A DNA stretch of 64,000 bases. Source: Nymphaea colorata. Taxonomy: Eukaryota; Streptophyta; Magnoliopsida; Nymphaeales; Nymphaeaceae. Of the stretch, positions 13,885 to 25,429 are shown in pieces (positions within the stretch are counted from its first letter, which is position 1; the number at the start of each line of letters is the position of its first letter). The notes beneath the pieces are model-generated. The model was not told where the DNA came from. It saw nothing but the letters and a program-made list of their open reading frames with translations, and ran no database searches. The stretch covers positions 19,590,370 to 19,654,369 of the forward strand of contig NC_045140.1 of the NCBI RefSeq assembly GCF_008831285.2, read 5' to 3'. The position numbers were made by a program, and so were the translations under genes.

Positions 13885-16800
13885 ATCTTCCTGCGTGAGT
13901 GCTGTTTTCTGGTTACAGATATTGGTGCTAGATTTCTATCATGGTATCAGAGTGCCAGGTTACGTTATCTCTACCAAACGAAATGCCCAAACAGGTCTGA
14001 TCTGGTTAGAACTCCTTTCTCATCTTGTCTCTATCCTGAATTTACTTTTCTCTTGCGCAATTCTTGTTCCTTTTTCTTCTTGCTTACCCAAGGACACATC
14101 TTGTTATATCGTGTCTTCTTTCCCTCTCATCTTCTACCTATATACCATTCCTTTCTGCTGTCATGGAAAACCTTTCGCATTCTAGCATGTCCTCAAGTTT
14201 TCTTCCTCACCTTATTACCGAAAAACTCAACCATGAGAATTATCTGATCTGGAAAAGGCAAATCATGCCTTTCATAAGAAGTCAAGGCCTCTTTGGACAT
14301 CTCGATGGTTCAACAAAGGCTCCACCAATATCTGTCTTACAGGAAATAAAAAATGAGGCAGGAGAAGTTATTGTTGTTCATGAAGACAACAATCCTGAAC
14401 ATGCTATGTGGATGAGACGTGATCAAAGTCTGGTTGCGTATATTTTGTCCACTTTATCTCAACAAGTGTTACTTTCAGTTTCTGATGATTGTACTGCAGA
14501 AGAATTATGGGAAACCCTTGCTGATACCTTTTCCTAAATATCAGAAGCTCGAATTATGTACTTAAAGAAAGAATTTCAGAATTTGAGCAAAGGTTCAACG
14601 TCTATCATGGATTATTTGGGGCGTATTAAGGCCGTCGCAGACCAACTTGCTGCCTCAGGGAATAACATTTCTGATAAGGAAAAGGTGCAGCAAACCTTGA
14701 ATGGACTTGGGCATGATTATCATGCTTTTATTACAGCTCTTGAGGTCCTTCCTGTTCTGCCTTCCTTCAACGAACTACAAGGTAAACTTCTCCAACATGA
14801 AATGAATATGAAAAGAGTCATTGAAAGGACTGGTCAAGGGAACTCCCAAAATGTGTTGGCTATGAATGCAAAGTTTGGTAAGAGCCATGGGAACTCCAAC
14901 CATGGTGGTCGTGGCATTCTACCAACACCACATAACCAAGGTATGTCTCCTTTGGATACTTCAAGAAAAATACCAATTTGTTTTCAGTGCAACAAGAAAG
15001 GACACATGAAGGCACAATGTTGGTTTAATCCTCAAAATAAAAACAAAGGGGTAAGACATGATTATAAACAAGGAGGACAAAGTTCTAAATCCACCGCTGA
15101 AGATATGCAACAGTTATTGATGACCGCATTCTCAAAGATGACTATAAAGCAAAATGAGCAGGGAGAATGGTTCTTGGATTCAGGTGCAGCTACCCATGTG
15201 ACAGGAAATGCAGGTAAATTGACTAACTTATCCCCTCATTACGGTAGAAGTTGCATTATAACAGGTGATGGAAAATCTCATCCTATTACACATATTGGAA
15301 ATGCACATATTCCATTGTCATCCTCGTCTCTATCACTGTCTAATGTTGTTCTTGCTCCCAATATCAAAAAGAACATCATATCCATTTCTAAAGTCATTGA
15401 TGATACAAGCTCTTCTGTTGAATTCACACCTTCTTTTGTCTATGTCAAGGACCTCCAAACGAAGAAAATGTTCGCTAGAGGGGAGCGTCAAGGGAATATG
15501 TACGTCCTCAAGGAATGTCTACCCAAGGATTCATCCACTTTTGATATAGGATTGAAGACATTTTCTCTTTCTCATAATGCGTAATCAGTGCCAAGTTCTT
15601 GCCATTTTCAATCAAAAGTAAGGGGCCCTAACCAATTTTTGGAGTCTGATTTGTGGCATAGTCGGCTAGGACACTGTGGTCGACATTTTATTGAAAAACT
15701 TGTCACAGATAGTCTCATTCCAAAATCAAGTTTACCTCTTACTTCAAGTGTCAAAAAATGTTCAAGTTGTGGACTTTGTAAGAGTCATGTTTTACCTTTC
15801 CATAATATAAATCAAAGGACTTCCAAACCTTTTGAAACTATTTTTTCTGATGTATAGGGGCCAGCCCCTATTGATTCCATGTCTGGGTTAAGATATTATG
15901 TCTTATTCATTGACTCTTACTCACGTTTCACCTGGATTTACTTCATGAAACACAAATCAGAAGTACCTCACATATTTCGAAACTTCTATGCCATGATTCA
16001 AACTAAATTTTCATCCAATGTGGTGCATTTTCAATGTGATGGAGGGGGAGAATATTCCTCGCTTGATTTTATTGAATTTGTACGTGAAAAAGGGATAACT
16101 AGACAAATTTCTTGCCCTTACACACCACAACAAAATAGTGTAGTTGAGCGGAAACATCGACATATAGTTGAAAGCGCCATGAGCATGATGCATGATACTA
16201 ATGTGCCCATTTCCTTGTGGACTGAAGCCTTCCATACTGCTGTATACATAATAAATTGTTTGCCTATGACACTCTTGATGTCTAAATCGCCATATTTTAC
16301 ACTCTTAGGCAAACAACCTGATTACAAGAACTTGAAGGTTTTTGGTTGTGTATGCTATGTTCACGTTGATGCTGCCTTGAGGAACAAGTTTCAAGACAAA
16401 GCTATTCAATGTTGATTCGTTGGATATGCTGATGAATATAAAGGTTTTCGATGCTATGATCCAACAACTAAACGTATCAAAACTTCAAGAAATGTTATTT
16501 TTGATGAACATAGTTTTGATAATACAAATGAAATGCCTATGACCATTGAATCTTATGATCCTTGGACCAGTACACAGTTATTCAATGCAGATCCTGTTAT
16601 AGAAAATGATGTGCCTCAAAGTGAAGATTCAGAGAGAGCAATACAACAGTCGGATATGGCTCAAAGTGAAAATCAAGAAGATCCAACACAGTCATCAAGT
16701 CATCACGAAAACAATAATGAAGAACAGAGCAACGATGCACATCGGTATTCGGGTCTTATCTACAGTCGACGACTAAGGGACAGAGATGCTCACAGTGAAG

Positions 16801-18933
16801 AAGACAACATGCCCCACCTTAGAAGATCCCAACGCATTCGTCATCCCATTCACAGGTGGGTTAGCTATGATTCTTTATCACTTGATTTTCAGTTATTCAT
16901 GGCAAAAGTTGGCAAGGAGGAAGAACCTACTTCATTTGATCAAGCATCAAAATCACATCATTGGAGAAAGGCTATGAAAGAAGAAATGGAAGCCTTGCAT
17001 GAATGTGGAACATGGGAGATCGTTCCGAGGCCACACGAAAAGAACGTAGTGGGCTCCAAATGGGTATACAAAATTAAATACAAACCTAACGGCAGCATAG
17101 AAAGACACAAAGCAAGGTTAGTAGCAAAAGGGTTTACACAACAATATGGAGAAGATTATGATGAGACATTCAGCCCTGTGATCAAAATGGGAACAATTCG
17201 CGTGATTATATCATTGGCAGTTGAATATGGATGGAGACTACATCAAATGGACGTGAAGAATGCTTTTCTTCATGGTGATTTAAGGGAGGAAGTATATATG
17301 GAACAACCTCCAGGATACACGAAGGGAGACTCTCATGCATGGGTTTGCAAACTAAGAAAATCTATTTATGGACTTAAACAGGCCTCACGTTCGTGGTTTG
17401 ACAGTTTCTCTTGCAAGATTCAAGAATATGGTTTTCGGAGATGTCCTCTAGGTCACTCTCTTTTCATTTATCGAAAAGAAAACATATTTACTTTACTTCT
17501 TATATATGTTGATGATATTGTTATCACAGGCAATTCAGAAAAACACATAGAAGAAGCTAAAGTTTTGATGATGCAAAACTTCAAAATGAAAGAGCTTGAT
17601 GATTTACGATTCTTTCTTGGAGTGGAGATTGATAGGCACAATAATCGCCTCACATTGACACAACAGAAATACACGTTGGATCAATGTCTGATTGTAAGCC
17701 TGTTGGTTTACTAAAGTTTTGCGTAGGATCTTCATATAAGTCAGGTATGTCTGATTGTAAGCCTGTTGGAACTCCTAGTGTTATAAATCAAAGACTAAGT
17801 GCTCAAGATGGGGAGTTATATGAAGATCCTACGCAATATCGAAGTATTGTTGGGGCACTTCAATATCTTACATTTACTAGACCAGATATTATATATGTTG
17901 TGAATCATGTATCTCAATTTATGCATGCACCTAGAGATACTCACATGGATGCTGTCAAAAGAATATTAAGATATCTTAAAGGGACAGCAAGAGATGGCTT
18001 AGTTTATGGTAAGAGTGAAAATATAACTACTGGACATCAACTTATGACATTCACAGATGCAGATTGGGCTGGAGATCCCGATCAAAGAAAGTCCATTTCT
18101 GGTTTTTGTATTTTCATTGGACGTAATCTTGTGTCTTGGAGTTGTCAAAAGCAAAAGGCAGTAGCAAGATCCAGCACTGAAGCTGAATACAGATGCATGG
18201 CTGCAGGTACTGCTGAAGTTACATGGGTTAGACATTTGCTAGAAGACATTGGAGAAAAGATTAAAACATCAATGTTAATGTGCGATAATCAAAGCGCTAT
18301 TAACATTGCCTTTAATCCCGTACAACATGGTCGAACAAAGCACATTGAGATTGATCAACACTTTGTTAGACAAAAGGTAGAAGACAAGGAGATTCAACCT
18401 ATTTATGTTCGTACAGATGAACAAGTTGCAGACTTATTTACAAAAGGATTAACAAAGGAAAGATTCTGGTTTCTAAAAGGCAAGTTGTACATGGTGCAAA
18501 ACCATGCACAACTTGAGGGAGGGTGTTAAAATATAAATCTTTCACCAGCACGTTGAAGAGGAGTCTCTTAGGATTCCACCTCCTTGTAGAATGTGTTAAG
18601 ATATTTAATGTCCTTGTAACATGTGAAGAGTCTCCTAGGATTCTATGTTGTAGTTAATATCCTTGTTATATGGGAAGTCTCCTAGGATTCTATGTTGTAG
18701 TTAATATCCTTGTTATATGGGAAGTCTCCTAGGATTCTATGTTGTAGTTAATATCCTTGTAATATGTGAAGTCTCTTAGGTTTCTATGATGTAATTAATG
18801 TCCTTGGAGCTTGTGAAATCTCCTAGGATTCTACGATTGGAGACTCTTAGAATTCTGGAAATGGGATTATAAATAGAGGCCGTGCAAACCATTTTGGCTA
18901 CGGCTTCTTCTCCTTAGTTTCTTCTTGTTTTCA

Positions 18934-18967
<34 letters not shown>

Positions 18968-21496
18968 ATCTCTATCTTCCTGCGTGAGTGCTGTTTTCTG
19001 GTTACAGATATTGGTGCTAGATTTCTATCACTTCCATCCCTGTATCTGCACCCACGTGACTTATATTCAAACAGCTATAGATAAAACAGGTGGAACAATA
19101 ACATATTCAAGCACAAGGAATTCCTTTGCCACGTGTAACAATAATTTTGGAGATCTAAAGGCTGCTGGTTACAGGAGTTCACTTCATATCAACTATACAA
19201 CATGATTATCAAGCACCAAAATACCTTTTTCCCATTTTAACCTGTCCACAATCAATATTGTTTTTTTATGATCAGATGCAATGATATAGGAAGAACAAAA
19301 AGTAAGCACAAGACCTATGTTTCCATGGGCAACACTGAATTCAGAATTTGAGAATCATGCAACTAACTCAGCAAAATATTCTTCTTTCTACTTTTCACTG
19401 AAAAGCAGCAGTGTAGCACAGTCCAAATGATGCATGGAAAGTAGCATGCTGTAAATGGTAAATGAACTTCATAATTAAAGAGGGCACTTGCAATCAAGTT
19501 ATACTTCTGGAGAAAATGCAAAAATAATTAAGACTTGTACCTAATACAACAGTTGGACCAGACAATTCTTTTGTGAACCTTGCAATTCTTGCTGAATCAG
19601 TAGCTCTAGTCCCAGACGGGGACTTTTGGGATTCGCCAGTTTTACTGTCATTGCCTGCAATTGATGCCTTTGATTTCTGAGGGATCGCATAATTTGCAAC
19701 AATCCCAGTAGCCCGGCTTTCCCCCTGTCCACATGAAACATCCATTGAGCACAAGAGATATTTGCAATTCCAGATAAGAAGCATCACTGTGAAGCAAGAA
19801 AACAATTCTTGTCTACATTACCTCATCAAAATTGTCTGAACTTTCACCACGTCCAAGATCAATCTCCGAAGAACTCTCAATATCTGAAGGATGTTTAGTG
19901 GGACTGAATTGGTTTGGAGGATCAGGCTTTCGAGTTAGTAAAACTTTACCAGGAAAACTACGGCCTTTCAGTAACCTGATAAAACAAATACCATATTTCA
20001 TAACAGTTAAATCACAGCCAAGCATGAGGACAACCAATAATATAAAATGGAACGATGATAGCATGTGTTAGTTTATGCCTATAATTGTTTTCTTCTCTAT
20101 CTCAGGTATTTCGCCATGAGAAAAATCCAAGCTTTCAGACACATCAAGCATTACATTCCACATACATAGGTCATAGAACCTATATGACTAAATTCCTATT
20201 ATCAACAATATTACCTTCTTAAACACCAAACTGAACTTACTCTCACATATTCAGAATTTTTAAGTCTTAAAGTACAACTTATTTAGTTTCAGTAGCTAGT
20301 GGCAAAGAAATTTTCAGACATAAAAAGGTCACCATGATATTTATTGCGCAAGGCAAGGTAATGGTATCATCAGAAGAAAATAGACCCAGTTTGATGTGCT
20401 TCTATTAGGCACTCTTAATTGCATAACCAGCAACACTTACAGACTTACGGTACATATGCATAACGCAATGCAAGATTGACATTTGACAAGAATAAAGGTC
20501 AACGATTCCATATAAGCACATCAACCTGTAGTTCAGTGATTGAACAAAAGTAGCCTCACCGTTTATGTGAAATCTTAGTATCTGTGTTTTAACGTAATTT
20601 TCCTTTAAACAATTTGAACGTGCATTCTTATCTGGAAAAGTGGAACCAGCTAGACCGTTGCATTGCGGAGCACAAAGCCAAATCCTAACTTGTCCAATTT
20701 ATTCAGGCAACTAGATGGATTTAAACAAAATCTACTCACCGCCTAGATAGATCAGGAGCACGATCAATTAACATGATATGATTGTCAAATTCTTTCCTTC
20801 ATCACTTATCATCAAGGCTTACATACCCATTTTTTTTTTATAGACGAGACAAAATCCCACACTCTCAGAACAATAAAAATATTCACAAACAATGTCCATC
20901 CACAAAATTTACTGAAATTGTAGAATCAAATCTAAGTCAAATTCCCTTCCCTGTAAAACCAAGTAAACGAAACATTAGCAATGTATCACGCACAACAGAG
21001 CTTCATGACTGGAGAGCTGCATCAAAATATGAAAAAGTTTTACAACGACCTGAAAAAAGTAGAAAACAGACCAAATAGATTGTAAGTTGGTGAAGGCTGG
21101 CAGAAAGTTTGCATTTTTCATGTTGGGATATCTTCAAACAGGAATGTTAACTGAATCAAAGAACAACCCATTAACAAAAAGGGATCTTCTTCATGAAAAT
21201 GGAACGGATCGGATCAGAGATAGGCATGAGAATTAGCACTCCAAGCAAGTTAAGTCCAGGAAATGGGTATCTCTCAGAGCCATGATTGTTCACCTCAACT
21301 ACAGCACACCCTAGCAAAGAATTTCCATAACCTACACCAGGAGTTCTTAGCGGAAATTGGAAGGCGTCAAAATGGGTACACGTGAACATAACAAAAAGGG
21401 GAGTTACCCTTGCACATTTCTTAGAGTCTGGTTGAATCTCCAGTCCAGATTAAGAGAGCTCTCCTTCTTCTTCTCTTCCTCCTTGTTGTTCCTCAT
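5588..21496 (-). CDS. RabGAP/TBC domain protein (TBC1D22-like), ten exons
   Basis: The product should stimulate GTP hydrolysis by Rab GTPases in membrane traffic. Exons from the 5' end are 21496-21408, 19975-19822, 19724-19541, 12118-12048, 10581-10444, 10331-10240, 7819-7548, 6956-6871, 6691-6590 and 5749-5588. Each is bounded by AG and GT. Together they give 1350 nt, which is 449 residues plus stop, a length I recall for the plant homologue. The start ATG at 21496 gives MRNNKEEEKKKES and leads into RFNQTLRNVQGLLKGRSFPG, the conserved plant N terminus. The TBC domain holds the arginine finger IAVDCPR (R219) and the glutamine finger YVQG (Q254). The C terminus ends SPSHLAS. No residue is missing and no frame is broken. 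Intron 3 (7.4 kb) contains a copia element and intron 6 a hAT element, both apparently tolerated. Confidence 0.93.
7820..10239 (-). other. Intron 6 of the TBC gene, hosting a hAT element
   Basis: The 2.4-kb intron splits the tryptophan codon of YIW|AIRHPASG (TG|G). It contains a (CT)n run near 8357-8377, the hAT element at 8436-9059 and otherwise plain AT-rich sequence. ORFs at 8879-9241, 9350-9568 and 10175-10423 lie in or across it and look like chance frames. Confidence 0.75.
8436..9059. mobile_element. Non-autonomous hAT-type element (MITE-like), 624 bp
   Basis: The element begins CAATGTTGTA and ends TACAACACTG, so its ends are terminal inverted repeats of the CA(G/A)TGTTGTA type. It is flanked on both sides by the 8-bp direct repeat ATATCCAA (8428-8435 and 9060-9067). 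An 8-bp target duplication with CA..TG ends is diagnostic of the hAT superfamily. There is no transposase frame. The interior is full of GTATCGT/ACGATAC motifs, including a perfect 20-bp palindrome at 8939-8958. It lies within intron 6 of the TBC gene, away from splice sites. Confidence 0.85.
10582..12047 (-). other. Intron 4 of the TBC gene
   Basis: This 1.5-kb intron lies between exons reading ...WRLLL and GYEPPNSDRR. It contains a GA-rich run at about 11590-11618. No gene or transposon is recognised. Confidence 0.7.
12384..12705. repeat. Tandem duplication of about 130 bp split by microsatellites
   Basis: Two near-identical blocks, 12384-12516 and 12573-12705, both start TGTCACATATATCAT and end CTCCCTAGCTGA(C/G)TCC. 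A (TA)n array (about 12522-12564) separates them, and a (GT)n array (about 12356-12381) precedes the first. They lie in intron 3 of the TBC gene. Differences are scattered single bases. Confidence 0.8.
13431..13941 (+). repeat. 5' LTR of the first copia element
   Basis: It begins TGTTAAAATATAAATC and ends TTTCTATCA. It contains about four and a half imperfect copies of a 47-bp unit (AGTCTCCTAGGATTCTATGT...) at about 13495-13740, a TATAAATAG box and a CT-rich run (about 13845-13880) in the presumed transcript leader. Confidence 0.93.
13775..13783 (+). promoter_or_regulatory. TATA box of the 5' LTR
   Basis: TATAAATAG lies downstream of the 47-bp repeat array and upstream of the CT-rich leader, as expected for the U3/R boundary of a plant copia LTR. 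The 3' LTR carries the same motif near 18869. Confidence 0.65.
13942..13956 (+). other. Primer binding site, initiator tRNA-Met
   Basis: TGGTATCAGAGTGCC follows directly after the LTR end. It is complementary to the 3' end of initiator methionine tRNA, the usual primer for plant copia elements. Confidence 0.85.
14163..18529 (+). pseudogene. Copia gag-pol polyprotein, four stops and a frameshift
   Basis: Gag starts MENLSHSS at 14163. The frame then gives a CCHC knuckle (CFQCNKKGHMKAQC, 14979-15020), a protease motif FLDSGA (from 15171), a GAG-pre-integrase motif WHSRLGH, an integrase core with CDGGGEY and PYTPQQNSVVERKHR, an RT with YVDD (17505-17516) and a copia RNase H (FTDADWAGD). In-frame stops lie at 14535, 15582, 15855 and 16413. 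Each is one transition from the residue expected in copia proteins. A duplicated stretch of about 26 bp at 17680-17706 shifts the frame before RNase H. The last codons run six bases into the 3' LTR. Confidence 0.93.
18515..18523 (+). other. Polypurine tract of the first copia element
   Basis: GAGGGAGGG abuts the 3' LTR (TGTTAAAA at 18524), the expected plus-strand priming site. It also encodes the C-terminal glutamate and glycines of pol. Confidence 0.8.
18524..19030 (+). repeat. 3' LTR of the first copia element
   Basis: It is nearly identical to 13431-13941, with about five substitutions and a shorter CT run. The CTTCC target repeat follows at 19031. Confidence 0.93.
19976..21407 (-). other. 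Intron 1 of the TBC gene
   Basis: This 1.4-kb AT-rich intron separates the short N-terminal exon from exon 2. The junction CAAGG|GT...AG|GTTACTG restores the residues VQGLLKGR. I see no transposon ends or structured RNA in it. Confidence 0.75.
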
Positions 21497-23849
21497 CCTC
21501 CCGTCAGAACGCTACGCACCAATTACCATAGTCTTCTTCCCTCGCTGCAAGAACTCGGGAAACGATGAGGGAAAAGGTGAAAGGCAGAAGCAGCAGTGGA
21601 GAATCAAATAACGACGATAAATGAAAGGAAGGACAACCCCTTGACTGAATTTCTTTCTCTCGATAGAACCCCTGCTCCCAGAAGCGGATCCGGAATTGCA
21701 GACCTGTTCAAGGTCCAAGCCAGATCTAGTAGGCAAACGGCAGCAGAAGTTTGATCACGAATAGGAGCGAGTTTGAAACCAACCGGATCAATATGGATGG
21801 AATCAAGAAAACCAAAGACCACCCACGTTTTGATCGCTTCAATGCCAGGCATTGGTGCACCGTTGTGCCTCGCGCGTGCTTAACACTCTGGAGATGCTTC
21901 AGATTTACACGACTATTGTTGTTTAAGTATGTTTTACTTTATTAGTTTATAATAATTGACTCTCTAATTAAAATTAAAACCCAATTCTTCCATTGATTAT
22001 TTGAAAAGAAAAGGGGAGTTAGTCCTCAACCTCCTACAAATCTTTTTGGATTGAAGTCGGACGACGCTTCACTGCATCCTCTCTCTATACCGTTGATTCA
22101 AAAGTGACATTCGACAAAAAACAACAAATAAACATGAGGTTGATTTTTCTACACACGTACAGCCCATCTATGTAACTAAACACTAGAAGAAGACCGTTAA
22201 AAGTTTGGCCGTTTTTCAAGGACTTTGACATTTTACATTGCCGCATTCAACGTTTAAAGGTAATTCTTAAAAAAATTGCGTTTCTCCTCGCCTCCCCATT
22301 CATGTAACTTTGTTATCTCTCTTAAGACCTAAAATTTGGTTCTTGATTACAGAGTTTGTGTGGAGTTTGAGCAGTTGATGAAGCGAGAAGGATGAGAAAA
22401 CATGTGTATCAACTAAGGGGCTGGCGGAAGAAACATTAAGGATCTATAGGAGGTACTAAAGCTACTTGCTCTCTTTTCAATTTCTTTTCCACATCGACTT
22501 TCTTGAAGATAATTGTGGCAGCAAGCTTAGATACAATGGAGATTGTTAACTAGCCAATATGGAAGAAGATTGTTTTTCATTATGGTTTTAAGCGTATTTG
22601 GTTTGCCAAAACTCCAATCGTTTTATCTAAATTCTTGCTCGAGCATATTTTGATTACCTCGAGGACCTACAGGTGATCAACCCAAGTGGTGCAATTCTAG
22701 ATAATCAGGTTGGTGGACCGGTGAATGTCTATTCATCATTATTTCTGTAGGCACTACTCTTCTAGACTTCAAACTATGGCAGTTGCTACTTTAAACTGAA
22801 GAAAGTAACCATAAGTTCACTCAGGTCTCAAAAATGCCCTATAATACTTGATACTTGAGGTGCAGGGAGAATGAATAGAGGTTTCGATCTCTTTGGAGAA
22901 TCTCTACCACCACCACTTGATCAGGTGCTGCATTCTCACAATCTTTCATCCTCAAGTTCCCGTGTTCTTTAATCTCATGCTTACTTTTATTCGCCCTTGT
23001 CGTGAGAATTCATCTTCTTATCTTGGCAATGAGTTCATTTTCATGGGAGCTCTAACGTCCAATCTTACAAAGATTGAGCATAATCTTTATAGGAATCTAG
23101 TTTAGATCTAAAAGCCACAAGAATCCGACCTTAAAGAGGACCCCATAACATGTCCAGTTTGGCTGGTTTTTGCTTATTGGGTCATGAAGGAATTTCTGTC
23201 TGAAATTAAGGCCATGGACTCTGATTATGCTTTACTTGATACAACTATATATTGAATCTAACGCTCCGAAGAACGTCGGGAAACGTATTTGACATGTTCA
23301 GCAATGTCCAGGAGCACGTTCAACGACACATTCTTCTAAAATTGTTGTTATTCATTTTGTCTCCTTTTTAAATACATGTAAACATGGTGTTGTAAGAGTT
23401 CATCCATTCAAGAAGCTACATAGAAGAATGAGCCAGTTGACGCTTTGTATCCTGTTACTCTGGATCATTCCCAACTTGGTTTCTTTGAAGTTTTCTCTCC
23501 AAAAAGAAGGGCAGCGTCTCTCTCTAATTTTAATACTGATGATGGCATCACCTTGAAACTCAATCTTGGTTTCACCACCAGTGGCCTTAACAGTCAGATC
23601 GACATTGGGAGCTCTTTCTATGATGCCTGCACCCTGCGTCTCACCCACCTGGGTGAAGGGAGGAGATGAATTCTTTCTGATCGGACGTGTAGGCCTTTTG
23701 GCTAAAATGTTGGCTGTTTATATACGGTCAACATGCAACTCCTTACCATAAGACTTGTGATGAATTGAATAATATGACATGATTGTTTTGCTTGTACATT
23801 CCGCTGGTTTCTTTTAATCGTATCAAGGATATGGTTAGCATGTGCTGGT
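21497..23849. other. TBC 5' flank and unassigned sequence
   Basis: The 5' leader and promoter of the TBC gene should lie in 21497-21900, which is richer in G and C than its surroundings. Farther right, a plus-strand exon-like segment starts at an ATG at 22871 (MNRGFDLFGESLPPPLDQ) and meets a GTGCTG donor-like site. A second open segment at 23445-23669 reads GFFEVFSPKRRAASLSNF. I recognise neither and cannot join them in frame, so no gene is called. Confidence 0.35.
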
Positions 23850-25255
23850 TTTACAGAGTGGACTGTGCTTTCGGGATTTGAGCAGCAAAGGTGGAAGGGT
23901 CCTGAACATGGCATTTACATGGATGCCGTGCCTTTTTTCTGCAGAGTGAGGAGTTAAGTTATTTGAAAATAAGTTCAAATATCTCACTTTAGCTGATATT
24001 GCTTCTTTTTGAGGGAAGCAGAAAAAAGATTTTGGTTTACTTTAGAATAGTAGTCATTCAGTGTCAACACTTAAAAAAATCTTTGACTGCATTAATAATC
24101 TATGAATGATGTTTTCTTAAAGACATTTGTTTAGTTATTGGCCGGCAAGTAAATGAACATAGACTTGATTTTCTTTTTCGTGCTAGTAATCAAACTGTGG
24201 ACATTCTTTGAGCTGGTCATCCGTGGACTCACAGTGCTGCTTGAAAAGGTTGCGGATGTCGATGCTTCAGATAATAAAATTACATTTCTGGTGATATAAG
24301 CTGAAATTCATGTTAAAAGACATTGCCTTTTTAATGTTAACTTTCTGATTTTTTGTATAGTTGGTTCACAATGTGGGTAGTTGTAATGCGTAATGTGTTT
24401 GCAACTTCATAAAATTATAGTGTTTGAGTTCCATCTAATAACATGGGCGTGCGCACAAGACTGAATTTTTGTGAGCAATATTCAACATCTGTATCCTGAG
24501 ATAAGCTGAATGAGTTGTGATTTTTTATGTATTTAATTTCAGCAATCATCGAGTTTCCTTGTGAAGGTGGACATGTGCTGTGCATCCTTGTGTATGAGTA
24601 TGCATTTGCACACAGGCAGTAATGTCGTAGAATCTATAGGTAATAGATTTTACGTTGCATGAGTCAAGAGTAGCATAGATTTTGCACTATAAAATTATAT
24701 GCTACCTGTCTAAGGATCATCTGTGGACAACGTAAAACCAGAAAGAGTTCGAATGAGTCAGTGCTAGAATTCCTAGTCCATGCTTGTTGCAAAATGCAAC
24801 GATCTCTGGCTATCAACATTCTAGAAGTTTAAAATAGGCAATAACATGTATCCTTCACTGTGTATGCATGTTTATCTATGGTGTATATATGTACTAGGCT
24901 TGTTCTAATGGTATTTAGCAGTATCGGATGTGGTAGGAAAAATGATTTTCTTGGAGGAATATGTAGCTGCATGTTTTGCAGTTATTTATAAGATCAGATA
25001 TCGAAATTGGTGCATATTTGAGTTACTTCAAAAATATTTCTCATGATTAGTATGTTTAAACTTTAAATACAATTTGGACCTTTAAAATTTGGACAAGATA
25101 AATTCTGTACAAACATCCATTGGTTTCCTTTGGCCAGTAGCTGTTGTGGCTATTGAACCTGATCTTACCCTCTTATGTGCTTTTCGTGACGCATATATTC
25201 TTTGACTTATGTTGGTTGGCTTTGTCTGCTTTCCCTTTTGCACCATAATTTTAAG
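23850..25255 (+). pseudogene. Exon-less partial copy of the GPI-protein gene introns
   Basis: This block aligns by eye, in the same order and strand, with two separate intron stretches of the gene to the right: about 29560-30530 and about 32750-33110. Shared runs include GTGCCTTTTTTCTG, ACATTCTTTGAGCTGG (ATATTCTTTGAGCTGG in the gene), GTCGATGCTTCAGA and TTTAAATACAATTT. The part matching about 30530-32750, which holds the two largest coding exons, is missing. Because introns are kept, the copy arose at DNA level rather than through mRNA. It is diverged at many positions, so it is old relative to the LTR elements. Confidence 0.72.
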
Positions 25256-25397
25256 ACTACTTGCAGCGTTCGTTGCCGTTTATGAAGTTATCTCGAGTTT
25301 TAGCTTTTTTTTGCCATTTGAATGACATAGCCCGTATGAGAAAACTCAGATTTGGGGTCCTTGATTATAATAATTGTGGTCTTATTAGACAAACAGG

Positions 25398-25429
<32 letters not shown>

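Larger units (their letters stand above)
13431..19030 (+). mobile_element. Ty1/copia LTR retrotransposon in TBC intron 3
   Basis: This complete 5600-bp element has direct LTRs of 511 and 507 bp with TG...CA ends, a tRNA-iMet primer site, a gag-pol region in copia order (protease, integrase, RT, RNase H) and a polypurine tract. The 5-bp target duplication CTTCC lies at 13426-13430 and 19031-19035. By hand count the LTRs differ at about five positions plus the length of a CT run, so the insertion is recent. It lies antisense to the host gene, which limits interference by its own transcription signals. The gag-pol frame carries four stops and one frameshift, so this copy should not be autonomous. 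Confidence 0.95.

Noticed and set aside
13789-14247. ORFs starting in the copia LTR leader with long Ser/Leu runs
   Set aside because: They are translations of the (CT)n tract in the LTR. The true gag frame starts at 14163.
12119-19540. A suspected missing TBC exon between SGPTVVL and ALRQLAW
   Set aside because: The codon is split G|AT across exons 3 and 4 and gives VVLDALRQLAW directly, matching the family without a gap.
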